Source: JBCBSK01 sp965250105 (GTDB lineage: Bacteria > Pseudomonadota > Alphaproteobacteria > Rhizobiales > Tepidamorphaceae). Taken from it: a DNA stretch of 64,000 nt. Positions 1 to 8,290 of the stretch are shown here, piece after piece; the first letter of the stretch is position 1, and every line of letters begins with the position of its first letter. The position numbers were made by a program, and so were the translations under genes. Location: contig OZ252290.1 of NCBI GenBank assembly GCA_965250105.1, positions 2,294,001 through 2,358,000 of the forward strand. Direction: 5' to 3'. The notes beneath the pieces were generated by a model. It was given only the letters and a program-made list of their open reading frames with translations. It was not told the DNA's origin and did not search any database.

Positions 1-16
1 CTCAAGGAGACCCGAC

Positions 17-427
17 ATGACCCGTTTCGCAGCCCTTGCCGCCGCCGCTTTCATGGCCACCACGGCGACGCTGACGCTTCCCGCGACCCCGGCCCAGGCC
101 GACGGCTCGCTGTCGATTTCGATCGCGCCGAATTCACCCGATGCCGCCAATGCCATGCGCCTCGGCCTCGGCTTCTTCGCCCTGGCGCATGGCGCGAAGA
201 GCGGCCATATCGGCCAGAACGGCTTTGGCAATTCGGCCGGCCTCGCCCAGTCGGGCAGCGGCAATCTCGGCATCGTCCATCAGGAAGGCAACGGCCATAA
301 CGGCACGCTGACCCAGACTGGCGACAACAATGCCCATGGCCTGTTTCAGTTCGGCGAGGGCGCCGACGGCCATGTCACCCAATCGGGCAATGGCCAGACC
401 GGCATCACCTTCCAGTTCGGCTGGTGA
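17..427 (+). CDS. Curlin-repeat secreted protein (CsgA/CsgB-like)
   Basis: A 136-residue protein with an N-terminal signal peptide (Ala-rich core, cleavage probably after the PAQA near residue 28). Residues about 60-136 consist of glutamine/asparagine/glycine strands spaced as in curlin repeats: Q-x4-N-x5-Q recurs, as in QNGFGNSAGLAQ, QEGNGHNGTLTQ and QSGNGQTGITFQ. Curlin repeats form the beta-solenoid of curli-type amyloid fibres, so export and surface assembly are inferred. AAGGAG at 4-9 is a good ribosome binding site. No csgE/F/G partner is visible, because the window begins here. The 3' end overlaps the convergent sigma-factor gene by about 23 bp. It could be a major or a nucleator subunit; the short repeat domain does not tell which. 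Confidence 0.72.
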   Translation: MTRFAALAAAAFMATTATLTLPATPAQADGSLSISIAPNSPDAANAMRLGLGFFALAHGAKSGHIGQNGFGNSAGLAQSGSGNLGIVHQEGNGHNGTLTQTGDNNAHGLFQFGEGADGHVTQSGNGQTGITFQFGW

Positions 428-1670
428 CGTCGTTGTCGGCGGCAATCGCGGCCTTGCGCGCGACGAGCCAGCGCCGCAGATGCGGTTCCGGCGTCAGCGA
501 GATGGCGCGGTCATAGGCGTCCGCCGCCGCGTCGTGGCGCCCGGCGCGCGCCAGGAGATGCGCGCGGGTCGCCTCATAGGGCTGAAACGCGCCGCGGGCC
601 GTCGGATCGATTCGGTCGAGCGCTGCGAGGCCCGCTTCGGGGCCGATCGCCTCGCCGATCGCCGCCGCCCGGCTGGTGGCGGCGCCGATGGTCGGCCACA
701 GCCGGCATAGCCCTTCGGCAAGATGCAGGATGGCCGGCCAGTCGGTGCGCCCGGTCGTGGCGCGCCGCGCATGCACCGACTGGATGGCCGCTTCGAGCTG
801 GAACCGTCCGAGCGACCGGGACGTCGCGGCCCGGTCGAGACGCTGCCGGGCGCGGGCGGTCAGATCATGGTCCCAGAGCGCGGTTTCCTGGGCGTCGAGC
901 GGCACGAAGACGCCGTCGACCCGGCGCGCGGCACGGCGCGCATGGATGAAGCCGATCAGGGCGGCGAGGCCGAGCGCTTCGGGTTCGTCCGGCATGAGAT
1001 CGGCCATCAGCTCGGCGAGATAGAGCGCTTCGCCGGTCATGTCGCGCGCATCGGGATCGTTCATCCAGTCGAGCGCATAGGCGCCATAGACCGCTTCGAG
1101 CACCGCCGTCAGCCGCGCCGGCATGTCGGTGCGGTCGGGGATCTGGAACGGGATCTGCGCGTCGCGGATCTTGCGCTTGGCGCGCACCAGCCGCTGGGCG
1201 ATGGCCGATGGCGAGACCAGGAAGCTGCGCCCGATATCGGCCGCCTCGAAGCCCAGCACCGTCTGCAGCATCAGCGGGGTGTGAATGCCTGTATCGATCG
1301 CCGGATGGGCGCAGACGAACATCAGCGCCAGGCGGCGATCGGGAATGGCGTCCGGGTCGGGGAAGCTGTCGGCGATGTCCGGCAGGTCCCCGGTCGCCGA
1401 GACGGGCGCGCGGGCCCGGCGCCGGAGCGTATCCACCGCCCGGTTGCGCGCGGTGGTGATCAGCCAGCCTTCCGGATTGTCGGGCAGGCCGTCTTCCGGC
1501 CAGCGCTCGAGCGCCAGCCGGAAGGCGTCGGACAGGGCGTCCTCGGCGGTCAGGATATCGCCGCTGCGGGCCGCCAGGACCGCAAGAAGCCGTCCATAGG
1601 AGGCCCGCGCGACATCCGCCGCGCGATCGGTCGCCGCGCGGCCAGGCGCCTGCGTCCGCAATCCGGTCAC
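405..1670 (-). CDS. ECF sigma factor of the ECF42 type with C-terminal extension
   Basis: RNA polymerase sigma factor of about 421 residues. Region 2 comes first (helices around DALSDAFRLALERWP and the GWLITTARNRAVDTLRRR segment). Region 4 follows (LMLQTVLGF through SPSAIAQRLVRAKRKI). A long helical C-terminal extension of over 200 residues with TPR-like helices (AGRHDAAADAYDRAISL) completes it. This architecture, with a DGPF/YCII gene immediately upstream, is the ECF42 signature. In that group the extension, not a classical anti-sigma factor, is thought to control activity. I chose the GTG at 1670, which lies 32 bp after the stop of the YCII gene. The frame stays open further upstream but overlaps that gene. 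Expected targets include its own operon. Confidence 0.82.
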   Translation of the reverse strand: MTGLRTQAPGRAATDRAADVARASYGRLLAVLAARSGDILTAEDALSDAFRLALERWPEDGLPDNPEGWLITTARNRAVDTLRRRARAPVSATGDLPDIADSFPDPDAIPDRRLALMFVCAHPAIDTGIHTPLMLQTVLGFEAADIGRSFLVSPSAIAQRLVRAKRKIRDAQIPFQIPDRTDMPARLTAVLEAVYGAYALDWMNDPDARDMTGEALYLAELMADLMPDEPEALGLAALIGFIHARRAARRVDGVFVPLDAQETALWDHDLTARARQRLDRAATSRSLGRFQLEAAIQSVHARRATTGRTDWPAILHLAEGLCRLWPTIGAATSRAAAIGEAIGPEAGLAALDRIDPTARGAFQPYEATRAHLLARAGRHDAAADAYDRAISLTPEPHLRRWLVARKAAIAADNDVTSRTGR

Positions 1671-1702
1671 GCGGCGGATGTCGCCAAGAGGCGGCCGGGC
1701 GC

Positions 1703-2056
1703 TCAGCCCTCGCCCATGGCGGAAGCGCGCACCTCGACCTTGCCGTAATGGGCGGCCGGACATTTCGCGGCCCAGGCAAGGGCCGCGTCGAGATCCGGCA
1801 CGTCGATGACGAAATAGCCGCCGAGCGTTTCCCGGGTCTCGGCGAAGGGGCCGTCCTGGACCCGTTTCTCGCCATCGGCCATGCTGACCGTGGTCGCCGT
1901 CTCGACCGGTTGCAGCCAGTCGGTATCGACGAAGATGCCGGCCTCGTGCAGCGCCTTGATATAGGCGCCATAGACTTCCTTTTCGCGCGCCCAGTCCTCG
2001 GGCGTCATGTCGGCCATGCCTGAAGGATCGGAATAGAGCAGCAGGGTGTAGCGCAT
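1703..2056 (-). CDS. YCII/DGPF-family protein, ECF42 partner
   Basis: A 117-residue YCII-related protein (MRYTLLLYSDPSG start). It carries the DGPF tetrapeptide at residues 68-71 within VQDGPFAETRETLGGYFVID, the motif that names the DGPF proteins invariably linked to ECF42 sigma factors. The fold is a ferredoxin-like alpha/beta dimer, and the molecular function is not established. The ATG is preceded by an AAGGAGA-type ribosome binding site. It lies 26 bp after the SRPBCC gene and 32 bp before the sigma gene, so the three are almost certainly co-transcribed. Confidence 0.85.
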   Translation of the reverse strand: MRYTLLLYSDPSGMADMTPEDWAREKEVYGAYIKALHEAGIFVDTDWLQPVETATTVSMADGEKRVQDGPFAETRETLGGYFVIDVPDLDAALAWAAKCPAAHYGKVEVRASAMGEG

Positions 2057-2082
2057 GATGGTCTCCTTGTGGTTTCCGGGGA

Positions 2083-2601
2083 TTAGGCCTTGGCGACGGC
2101 CGAGGCAAGATTGGACAGGCCGAGATCGAGCGTCTTGCCGATCATCCGGTCCATGAACAGTCCGAAGACGCGCGCGACCGGGTTCATCCCGAGATCGGCC
2201 GTCAGGGTCCAGACGACGAGGCTGCCGCCGTTCTGCGCGGTCGCGCGCAGGCTCTGCCGGGGCTGGCCCATCGCGCCGAGGTCGATGTCGTAGTCGACCC
2301 GGTCGGGTGCCGTCGCGGCGACCGTCTGGCTGCCCTTGCCTTCCTTGCCGTCGAAGTGGAAGCCCGAACCTTTGCCCGAGGCGGGGCCGAACAGGTCGAT
2401 CTTCAGATCGGGATCGGTCGTGCGATAGGGGTTGAAGCGCTGATAGCCTTCATTGGAGGCGGCGAGCGCGATGATGTCCTCGGGGCTTGCGTGAATGGTC
2501 GCGTGGCGCTCGATCGCGACCCGGCGCGGCAACAGGAAGGTGCCGGCGACGAGCAGGGCCAGGAGGCCCGCGATCCCGGCGGCGATCTCGATGATTGGCA
2601 T
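2083..2601 (-). CDS. Membrane-anchored SRPBCC (START/Bet v1-like) protein
   Basis: A 172-residue protein with one N-terminal transmembrane segment (residues about 4-25, then positive LPRRVAIER) followed by an SRPBCC domain (RHATIHASPEDIIALAASNE, and later PDRVDYDIDLG). Such domains bind hydrophobic ligands in a deep pocket; no ligand can be deduced here. I chose the ATG at 2601 because AAGAGG lies about 9 bases upstream and the protein then begins with the membrane anchor. An upstream ATG at 2676 would add 25 polar residues. It is the first gene of the SRPBCC-DGPF-sigma operon, and a possible effector of whatever stress the ECF42 module senses. Confidence 0.72.
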   Translation of the reverse strand: MPIIEIAAGIAGLLALLVAGTFLLPRRVAIERHATIHASPEDIIALAASNEGYQRFNPYRTTDPDLKIDLFGPASGKGSGFHFDGKEGKGSQTVAATAPDRVDYDIDLGAMGQPRQSLRATAQNGGSLVVWTLTADLGMNPVARVFGLFMDRMIGKTLDLGLSNLASAVAKA

Positions 2602-2855
2602 GGTTGTCTTATCCTCTTTGGTGGCAGTGTCATCCATCGGTTCCGATGGACGAAGGCGCGCGGCCTTCACCGTCATGACGATCGGCGCCGGCGCCGATCG
2701 ACACCGGCCCGAACTTTTTTCGATGATCGCTTTTTCGATGACCGTTCCCTGGTCGCTTGCTCGAGGGCCCTGCCAGCGCGCATGAAGCGGGGTTGCGTCC
2801 CGGTCTCGATCGGATAACAGGGACGCCCCGCCCTCAGCTCGAACCGGATAGCCTC

Positions 2856-3698
2856 GTGACCCTCAGATCCGTCGCCCTGACAGCCTTCGCGATCCTATGC
2901 TTCGCCGTGCCGCCCGCCAGCGCCGAAATGCTGCCGCGCGGCGCCCTCGCCGAAAGGATCGGCGATGGACCGATCAGCTTCCGCGCCCTCGATCTCGCGA
3001 CCGGCGACAGGTGCGATCTCGAGGGCAGCGACGTCGACAGCCGCCATGCGCCCTGGTCGACCTTCAAGATCCCCAACCTGTTGATCGCGCTCGAGACCGG
3101 TGTCGCCGGTGATCTCACGGCGGCGCGCAGATGGGATCCGGAGCGTCGCCCGGCCGCCTCCTTCTGGCCGGAGGCCTGGCGCCGGGACCACACGCTCGAC
3201 AGCGCGTTTCGCGCCTCGGCGGTCTGGTATTTCCGGGACCTCGCCCTCGATGTCGGCGCGCCGGCCTATCGCGACAGCCTGACCGGTTGGGGATATGGCA
3301 ATGCCGCCGTGCCGGACGGCGCCGACGATTTCTGGCTCGGCGGTCCGTTGCGGATTTCCGTGTCCGAACAGGTGGAGTTTCTGGCGGCGCTTCTCGGCGG
3401 CCGGCTCGACGTTTCCGATGAGGCGCTGTCAGGTCTGTCGGCGACGAGCGCCGAATGGCGTCATCGCGACCTGTCGCTGCACGGCAAGACGGGCGCGGGC
3501 ACGCTGGTGCCGGGCGACTTTTCCGCCGGCTTCGAGGGCTGGTATGTCGGCTGGATCGCCCGCCAGGCGGACGCGCCGGCGGTCTTCGCGCTCTACCTCC
3601 AGACGCCGGATTTCGACACGCTGCGGACCGCCCGCAAGGCGACAGCGATCGATCTGCTCAAGGCCTGCGGCATATTGCCGGAAGACGCGCCGGACTAG
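2856..3698 (+). CDS. Class D (OXA-type) beta-lactamase
   Basis: A serine beta-lactamase with the full class D motif set. Numbering from the GTG at 2856, these are S68-T-F-K71 (nucleophile and carboxylatable lysine), S121-A-V, Y147-G-N, W160-L-G-G and K211-T-G. The signal peptide is clear (LTAFAILCFAVPPASA), giving a periplasmic enzyme of about 257 residues, the usual size. I preferred the GTG because it starts directly at the signal peptide; an in-frame ATG at 2757 would add 33 unlikely residues. The gene stands alone between convergent and divergent neighbours, with no transposon or integron signature, so it looks like a resident chromosomal OXA relative. Substrate range cannot be read from the sequence. 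Confidence 0.88.
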   Translation: MTLRSVALTAFAILCFAVPPASAEMLPRGALAERIGDGPISFRALDLATGDRCDLEGSDVDSRHAPWSTFKIPNLLIALETGVAGDLTAARRWDPERRPAASFWPEAWRRDHTLDSAFRASAVWYFRDLALDVGAPAYRDSLTGWGYGNAAVPDGADDFWLGGPLRISVSEQVEFLAALLGGRLDVSDEALSGLSATSAEWRHRDLSLHGKTGAGTLVPGDFSAGFEGWYVGWIARQADAPAVFALYLQTPDFDTLRTARKATAIDLLKACGILPEDAPD

Positions 3699-3756
3699 GC
3701 GAGGGGGCGGCGCCCGTCTAGCCGGCCGGCGGCATGGCGAGACGCCGTTCCGCCCG

Positions 3757-6420
3757 TTATCGCCTCTGCGATGCTTCGAGCGGCATGGAGCCGTGGCTCA
3801 GCGGCGTCTTCTCCGACCGCATGGCGATCACGCGGTAATAGATCAGCTTCACCACATCGGTGATGACCGTCCAGAAGATCACGTAAAGCCAGACGGCGCC
3901 GATCAGCGCCCAGGAGATCGGCGTCACCAGAAGGCCGAAGGCGCACATCAAGACGGCCACGATCTGGGTCGCGACGATCGCCAGGAACAGGATCGGCGAG
4001 GGCAGCGGCGGCGCCAGGATCGAGCCGCGCGAGCGCACCACGAAGAGCAGCATATGCCCGCCCGCGGCGAGCTGTAGAAACAGCATGGTCTGGATATGCG
4101 CTTCCGTGATGACGAGTTCGGGCAGGAGCGAGGGATGGTTCATCAGCATCAGGCCGATCAGCACCATGCCGAAGCTCTGCATGGTCGCCAACAGCCCCAT
4201 CAGGCCGGAGAATACGAGAATCCGGTGCATGTCCCATCGCACCGGCACGGGCATGGTGCGGACATTGTCATAGGCGATCGTCATGATCGGGATGTCGTCG
4301 AGCAGCGCCAGGACGACGATCATGATCGGCGTCAGCGGCTTCAGCCCCAACAAGACGCTCGACAGCACGACGACCAGCATGATGGCGATCGTCATCATGA
4401 CCCGGTAATAGACATAGTTGGTGATGCGCTCGAAGATCTTGCGCGCCTCGATGATCGCATTGACGATCGTGGTCAGGCCGGGCTGGGTCAAAACAAGCGC
4501 GGCGGCGCTGCGGGCGGCATCGGTGGCGCCGCTGACGGCGATGCCGCAATCGGCCTGTTTCAGGGCCGGCGCGTCGTTCACGCCATCGCCCGTCATCGCC
4601 ACGACGTGCCCCTTTTCCTGCAGGCTCTTGACGATCTCATATTTGTGCTGCGGGAAAACGCGGCCGAAACCGTCGGCGTTCTCGACCGCGCCGGCCACGT
4701 CGATCGGGATGTGATCGGGGTCGAGCGAGGGCGGGAAGACGTCGCTCGCCAGGATGAGATGCTTGCCGAGGCCGAGTTGTTCGGAGATCTCTCGGCCGAT
4801 GGCGATGTCGTCGCCGGTCACCATCTTGACGTCGAGGCCGAGACCCTTGGTGCGCGCGATCGTCTCGATCGCATCCGGACGCGGCGGGTCGAGAAGCGTC
4901 AGAAGGCCGAGCAGGGTCCAGGACGCGCCGTTGTCGGTCGATCTGGCGACGCCGAGGGCGCGGAAGCCCCGTTTCGCCATCTCGTCGACCTGGGTCGCAT
5001 AAGCATCGGCCGTCGCGTCGTCGAGCGCGCACATATCGGCGATCACCGCCGGCGCGCCCTTGGCATATTGCACGACCGCGCCCGATCCGTCCGTCAGCGT
5101 CGCCACGGTGCGCTTGTTGACCGGGTCGAAGGGCACGAAATCGCTCAGCGTGTAGCCTGAGATCGCATCCGGATCCGGCACCCCCTTGAGGACCGCGTCG
5201 TCGATGGCGTCCTTGCTGTCGGGCTTGGTCGCCAGCGCCGCGCCGGCGATGACGTCGTCTTGTGAGGCTCCGCCAAAGGCGATCGGTGTCGACAGGGTCA
5301 GCTTGTTCTGGGTCAGCGTGCCGGTCTTGTCGCTGCACAGGATGTCGACGCCGGCGAGTTCCTCGATCGACGACAGCCGCGACACGATCGCCTTCTGGCG
5401 CGACAGCGCCAGCGCGCCGAGCGCCAGGGTCACCGACATGACCGCCGGCAGCGCGACGGGGATCGAGGCGACCAGCAGGACGAGCACATATTGCACGATC
5501 TCGCCGGCGGCTTCGAGGGTGACGGTGTCGGCCGCGACGATCTCGCGATAGACGTCGACGCCGACCAGGATCATGGCCAGGAAGGCGGCCAGGAGAATGA
5601 GAAAATCGCCGATCTGGATCACCGCGCGCTGCGAATGCGACAGGGCGCCGGCGGACGCCACCAGCTTGGCCGTTCGGCCAAGAAAGGTGTGGTTGCCGGT
5701 CGCGGTGACCACGCCCTGCATCTGGCCCTGCTTGGCGATGCTGCCAGAATAGGCCGGGCTGCCGACGGATTTGTTGACGGGCAGCGATTCACCGGTCAGC
5801 GCCGACTGGTCGACGGAGAGATAGGCGCCCGACAACAGCAGCAGATCCGCCGGAATGATCTCGCCGGCCGACACGGTGATGACGTCGCCCGTGACGAGAT
5901 CGGCGGCGTCGACGGCCTCGACCTTGCCGTCGCGCAGGGCCCAGGCCTTCAAGGCCAGGCTGTCGCGGAGCGCCCGCAGGGCACCGGCGGCCTTGGCGTC
6001 CTGCCAGAAGCCGACGAGCGCGTTGTAGACGAGAAGGCCCGTCACGACGAAGAAATCGGCCCAGTCCTGGCGCAACAGCGAGATGATCGCGGCCGCCTCG
6101 ATCATCCACGGAATCGGCCCCCAGAAATAGCCGACGAGCTTGTGCCAGAGCGGCTCTTCGCGGGCGGTGATCGAATTGGGCCCGTCGGTCTCAAGCCTTT
6201 TCCTGGCTTCCTCGGTGCTGAGGCCTGTTTCGCTTGAGCCGAGTTTGGAAAGTTCCGCCGCGATCTCTTCCGGACCGAGCGGTTTGGTGGCCGGCGCGCC
6301 GTCGCCCGTAGTGTCGGCGCCGGAAGGCCGGGACGTCGCGCTGCCGTCCTCAGGGCGGTCCGAGACATCAGCCGTCTTGGCGGTCTCGGCGGCACCGGCC
6401 GGCTGGGTTCTCGTCATCAT
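3757..6420 (-). CDS. P3A-type plasma-membrane proton-efflux ATPase
   Basis: P-type ATPase of 887 residues. In order it has an acidic, Thr/Ala-rich N-terminal extension (1-50), the cation-ATPase N-terminal domain, and TM1-2 (about 103-140). The actuator domain carries T209-G-E-S. TM3-4 contains the PVALPAVMSV segment of type III pumps. The phosphorylation site is D364-K-T-G-T, followed by the hinge motif GDGVNDAPALKQAD and the C-terminal TM bundle. TGES, the short P-domain and the lack of heavy-metal motifs fit the H+-exporting IIIA subfamily. Prokaryotic members are scattered and often linked to acid or ion stress. It is monocistronic, and the coding sequence ends about 58 bp from the convergent beta-lactamase stop. 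Confidence 0.88.
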   Translation of the reverse strand: MMTRTQPAGAAETAKTADVSDRPEDGSATSRPSGADTTGDGAPATKPLGPEEIAAELSKLGSSETGLSTEEARKRLETDGPNSITAREEPLWHKLVGYFWGPIPWMIEAAAIISLLRQDWADFFVVTGLLVYNALVGFWQDAKAAGALRALRDSLALKAWALRDGKVEAVDAADLVTGDVITVSAGEIIPADLLLLSGAYLSVDQSALTGESLPVNKSVGSPAYSGSIAKQGQMQGVVTATGNHTFLGRTAKLVASAGALSHSQRAVIQIGDFLILLAAFLAMILVGVDVYREIVAADTVTLEAAGEIVQYVLVLLVASIPVALPAVMSVTLALGALALSRQKAIVSRLSSIEELAGVDILCSDKTGTLTQNKLTLSTPIAFGGASQDDVIAGAALATKPDSKDAIDDAVLKGVPDPDAISGYTLSDFVPFDPVNKRTVATLTDGSGAVVQYAKGAPAVIADMCALDDATADAYATQVDEMAKRGFRALGVARSTDNGASWTLLGLLTLLDPPRPDAIETIARTKGLGLDVKMVTGDDIAIGREISEQLGLGKHLILASDVFPPSLDPDHIPIDVAGAVENADGFGRVFPQHKYEIVKSLQEKGHVVAMTGDGVNDAPALKQADCGIAVSGATDAARSAAALVLTQPGLTTIVNAIIEARKIFERITNYVYYRVMMTIAIMLVVVLSSVLLGLKPLTPIMIVVLALLDDIPIMTIAYDNVRTMPVPVRWDMHRILVFSGLMGLLATMQSFGMVLIGLMLMNHPSLLPELVITEAHIQTMLFLQLAAGGHMLLFVVRSRGSILAPPLPSPILFLAIVATQIVAVLMCAFGLLVTPISWALIGAVWLYVIFWTVITDVVKLIYYRVIAMRSEKTPLSHGSMPLEASQRR

Positions 6421-6635
6421 GCTGGCCCCCGTTTTCCATCGGCGTCGTCACATGGCCGCCGGACAGGATTTGCATTTGGCCGGAAGAAACGGGCCGGCGC
6501 AATCCGACAGGCGCCGCGACGATAGAGCGGCGATGTGACATCCAGTGTAGTGAAAGACCGACGCGGGGGGCTTTGATGTCGCGAGCATGAGCTGTTTCGG
6601 TACCGTTGGGCCATGTTCGTTGGCGGTTTTTAATA

Positions 6636-6661
6636 TTGACACATAGCTTTATATCGATATA
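6636..6661 (+). promoter_or_regulatory. Promoter with palindromic operator upstream of the ArsR gene
   Basis: TTGACA at 6636-6641 is a consensus -35 hexamer in an AT-rich patch. The perfect 12-bp palindrome TATATCGATATA (6650-6661) lies where the -10 should be, 10 bp before the ArsR start codon. A palindromic AT-rich site over the -10 is the usual arrangement for ArsR-family autorepression. That this ArsR protein binds it is inferred. Confidence 0.6.
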
Positions 6662-6671
6662 TGGTCGAGCC

Positions 6672-6977
6672 ATGATCGATCGGCTCGAACAGTCAAAGGC
6701 GCTGGCGAATGAGCATCGGCTCGCCGTGCTGGCATGGCTGGCGGATCCGTGGGCGCATTTTTCGCAACAGGTTACCGGCGATCCCCGTGAGACCGGCGTT
6801 TGCGTGACGTTGTTGACGGAGAAGCTCGGCATGGCCCAACCGACCGTCAGCCGGCATCTCGACATTCTGCGACGCGCCGGTTTTCTCAAGGTCGAGCGCA
6901 TCGGACGCTGGGCATTCTTCAAACGAAACGAGCCGGCCATTGCGGCCTATAAGGAATGGCTGAATGAGCAGCTTTGA
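6672..6977 (+). CDS. ArsR-family winged-helix transcriptional regulator
   Basis: A 101-residue ArsR/SmtB-like repressor. A helical N-terminus (IDRLEQSKALANEHRLAVLAWL) is followed by the winged helix, with recognition helix MAQPTVSRHLDILRRAGFL and the wing KVERIGRWAFFKRNE. The metal-binding CxC motif of ArsR is absent; the single Cys lies in GVCVTLL. A small-molecule or purely redox signal is therefore more likely than arsenic. Its end overlaps the hydrolase gene by 14 bp, implying translational coupling and control of that enzyme. Confidence 0.85.
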   Translation: MIDRLEQSKALANEHRLAVLAWLADPWAHFSQQVTGDPRETGVCVTLLTEKLGMAQPTVSRHLDILRRAGFLKVERIGRWAFFKRNEPAIAAYKEWLNEQL

Positions 6978-7905
6978 AGCGGCGGATGCCAAGCTTCTGC
7001 CGGGGTTTGAACGCCGCTTCGTCGAGGTCGATGGCGGCGTGATACTGGCTCTTGTCGGCGGCTCGGGCCCGGGTCTTCTCATGCTGCATGGCGATCCGCA
7101 GACGCATCTGTGCTGGCATGAGATCGCGCCCCGTTTCACGGACCGGTTCACGGTCGTCTTGACCGATCTCCGGGGGCGTGGGGAGAGCCATAAGCCTCGA
7201 CCGGGTCAGACGGCCAATCCCTATGCCAAACGGGCCATGGCAAACGAACAGCTTGCCGTGATGCAGGAACTCGGTTTCGATCGCTTCATGCTTGTCGGGC
7301 ACGACCGGGGCGCGCGGGTCGCGCGTCGCATGGCCCTCGACCATCCCCATGCGATCGAGCGCTTGTGCGTCATGGACATCGTGCCGGCGCTCGACTTCTA
7401 TGAAAACACGACGGCGGACATCGCGCAGGACTACTTCTATTTCTTCTTTCTCACGCAACCCTACCCGCAGCCTGAAAAGCTGATTGCAGGCGACCCGACG
7501 GCTTTCCAGCGTCAGATTCTCTTCGGGCTGGGGGACAAGCCCGTGTCCTATGACGCGGACGCGCTGGCGATCTATCTGAGATCTTCGACCGACACGGCCT
7601 CGATCTCCGCGATATGCGCGTGTTTCCGCGCCGGTTACACGATCGATCGGGAACACGATATGGCCGACCGTGCGTCCGGTCGCGCGATACATTGTCCGAC
7701 GCTCGTGATGTGGGGCGAGGCGGGCGTCATCGCGCGTCACTTTGACCTCCGCGCGATCTGGAACGGATGGTGCGACGACGCTCACTTTGCGCCTGTGCCA
7801 AGCGGCCATTTCATCCCTGAGGAAGCCTCTGAAGACGCGTATTCCGCCCTGGACGCGTTTTTGCGGGAAGACAGTTCCAGTGCATCGTCGAGCAGACGCA
7901 CTTAA
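6964..7905 (+). CDS. Alpha/beta hydrolase of the haloacetate dehalogenase group
   Basis: A 313-residue alpha/beta-hydrolase closest to fluoroacetate/haloacetate dehalogenases. Visible features are the oxyanion segment LHGDPQTHLCWHEIAP, nucleophile D114 in GHDRGARV (the Asp nucleophile and two arginines of FAcD enzymes), acid D138 (VMDIVP) and base H282 (SGHFIPEE). The segment that carries the halide-binding His-Trp pair in fluoroacetate dehalogenases reads YFYFFFLTQP here, so Tyr159-Phe160 replace His-Trp. Hydrolysis of a haloacid or other small ester/epoxide-like substrate is plausible, but defluorination is doubtful. It is translated from within the ArsR gene and probably regulated by it. 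Confidence 0.75.
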   Translation: MSSFEAADAKLLPGFERRFVEVDGGVILALVGGSGPGLLMLHGDPQTHLCWHEIAPRFTDRFTVVLTDLRGRGESHKPRPGQTANPYAKRAMANEQLAVMQELGFDRFMLVGHDRGARVARRMALDHPHAIERLCVMDIVPALDFYENTTADIAQDYFYFFFLTQPYPQPEKLIAGDPTAFQRQILFGLGDKPVSYDADALAIYLRSSTDTASISAICACFRAGYTIDREHDMADRASGRAIHCPTLVMWGEAGVIARHFDLRAIWNGWCDDAHFAPVPSGHFIPEEASEDAYSALDAFLREDSSSASSSRRT

Positions 7906-8290
7906 CGCCGCCTAACGGGAGCACGGTCCGCAAAGCGGCCGTCAAGCCGGCTTGGCAGGGCATCACGCAGACGGCGGCGAATGGCGGAGAGGCTCGGATA
8001 GAGCCCGAGCTGAACGCCGAGCGCCCGAGCGGGCACCCGGCCGGTCAGGCCGCCCCCGCGGAGCCAGCGAACGCAGCGAGCTTGACGCGAGCGACATGAT
8101 GGCGGGCCATGCGTGATGAGAATGCGAACTATTCCTTCGCTATTGCGCTACGATAGCGTGACTGCCCGATGCGCTGTAGTGATCAGTTCTGCTAAGCAGC
8201 ACGCCAGAAACGTGTGCTTTCGCTGAGAGCCTTTCTCGCACGTACCGTCTGGTCGCGCATGGCACCCTCTCCAAAGAGATGGAGAAAAAG
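7906..8290. other. Non-coding gap containing one att-like repeat
   Basis: About 385 bp without a credible gene. It contains the left copy of a 20-bp direct repeat (7972-7991) shared with the 3' end of the tRNA-Ser gene. After about 8100 the base composition falls toward AT (CTATTGCGCTACGATAGCG region), unlike its surroundings. Short inverted repeats are present, but I see no convincing promoter or terminator. Confidence 0.5.
7972..7991 (+). repeat. Direct repeat, distal copy (att-like)
   Basis: The 20-mer CGGCGGCGAATGGCGGAGAG occurs here and again at 8834-8853, where its last 10 bases are the 3' end (including encoded CCA) of tRNA-Ser. Both copies have the same orientation, 862 bp apart. The arrangement (tRNA 3' end, repeat, insert, repeat) is what a tyrosine-integrase element leaves behind. 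Confidence 0.55.

Noticed and set aside
6964..7905. Fluoroacetate dehalogenase as a firm call
   Set aside because: The halide-pocket His-Trp pair is replaced by Tyr-Phe, so only the broader haloacetate-dehalogenase-like group is supported.
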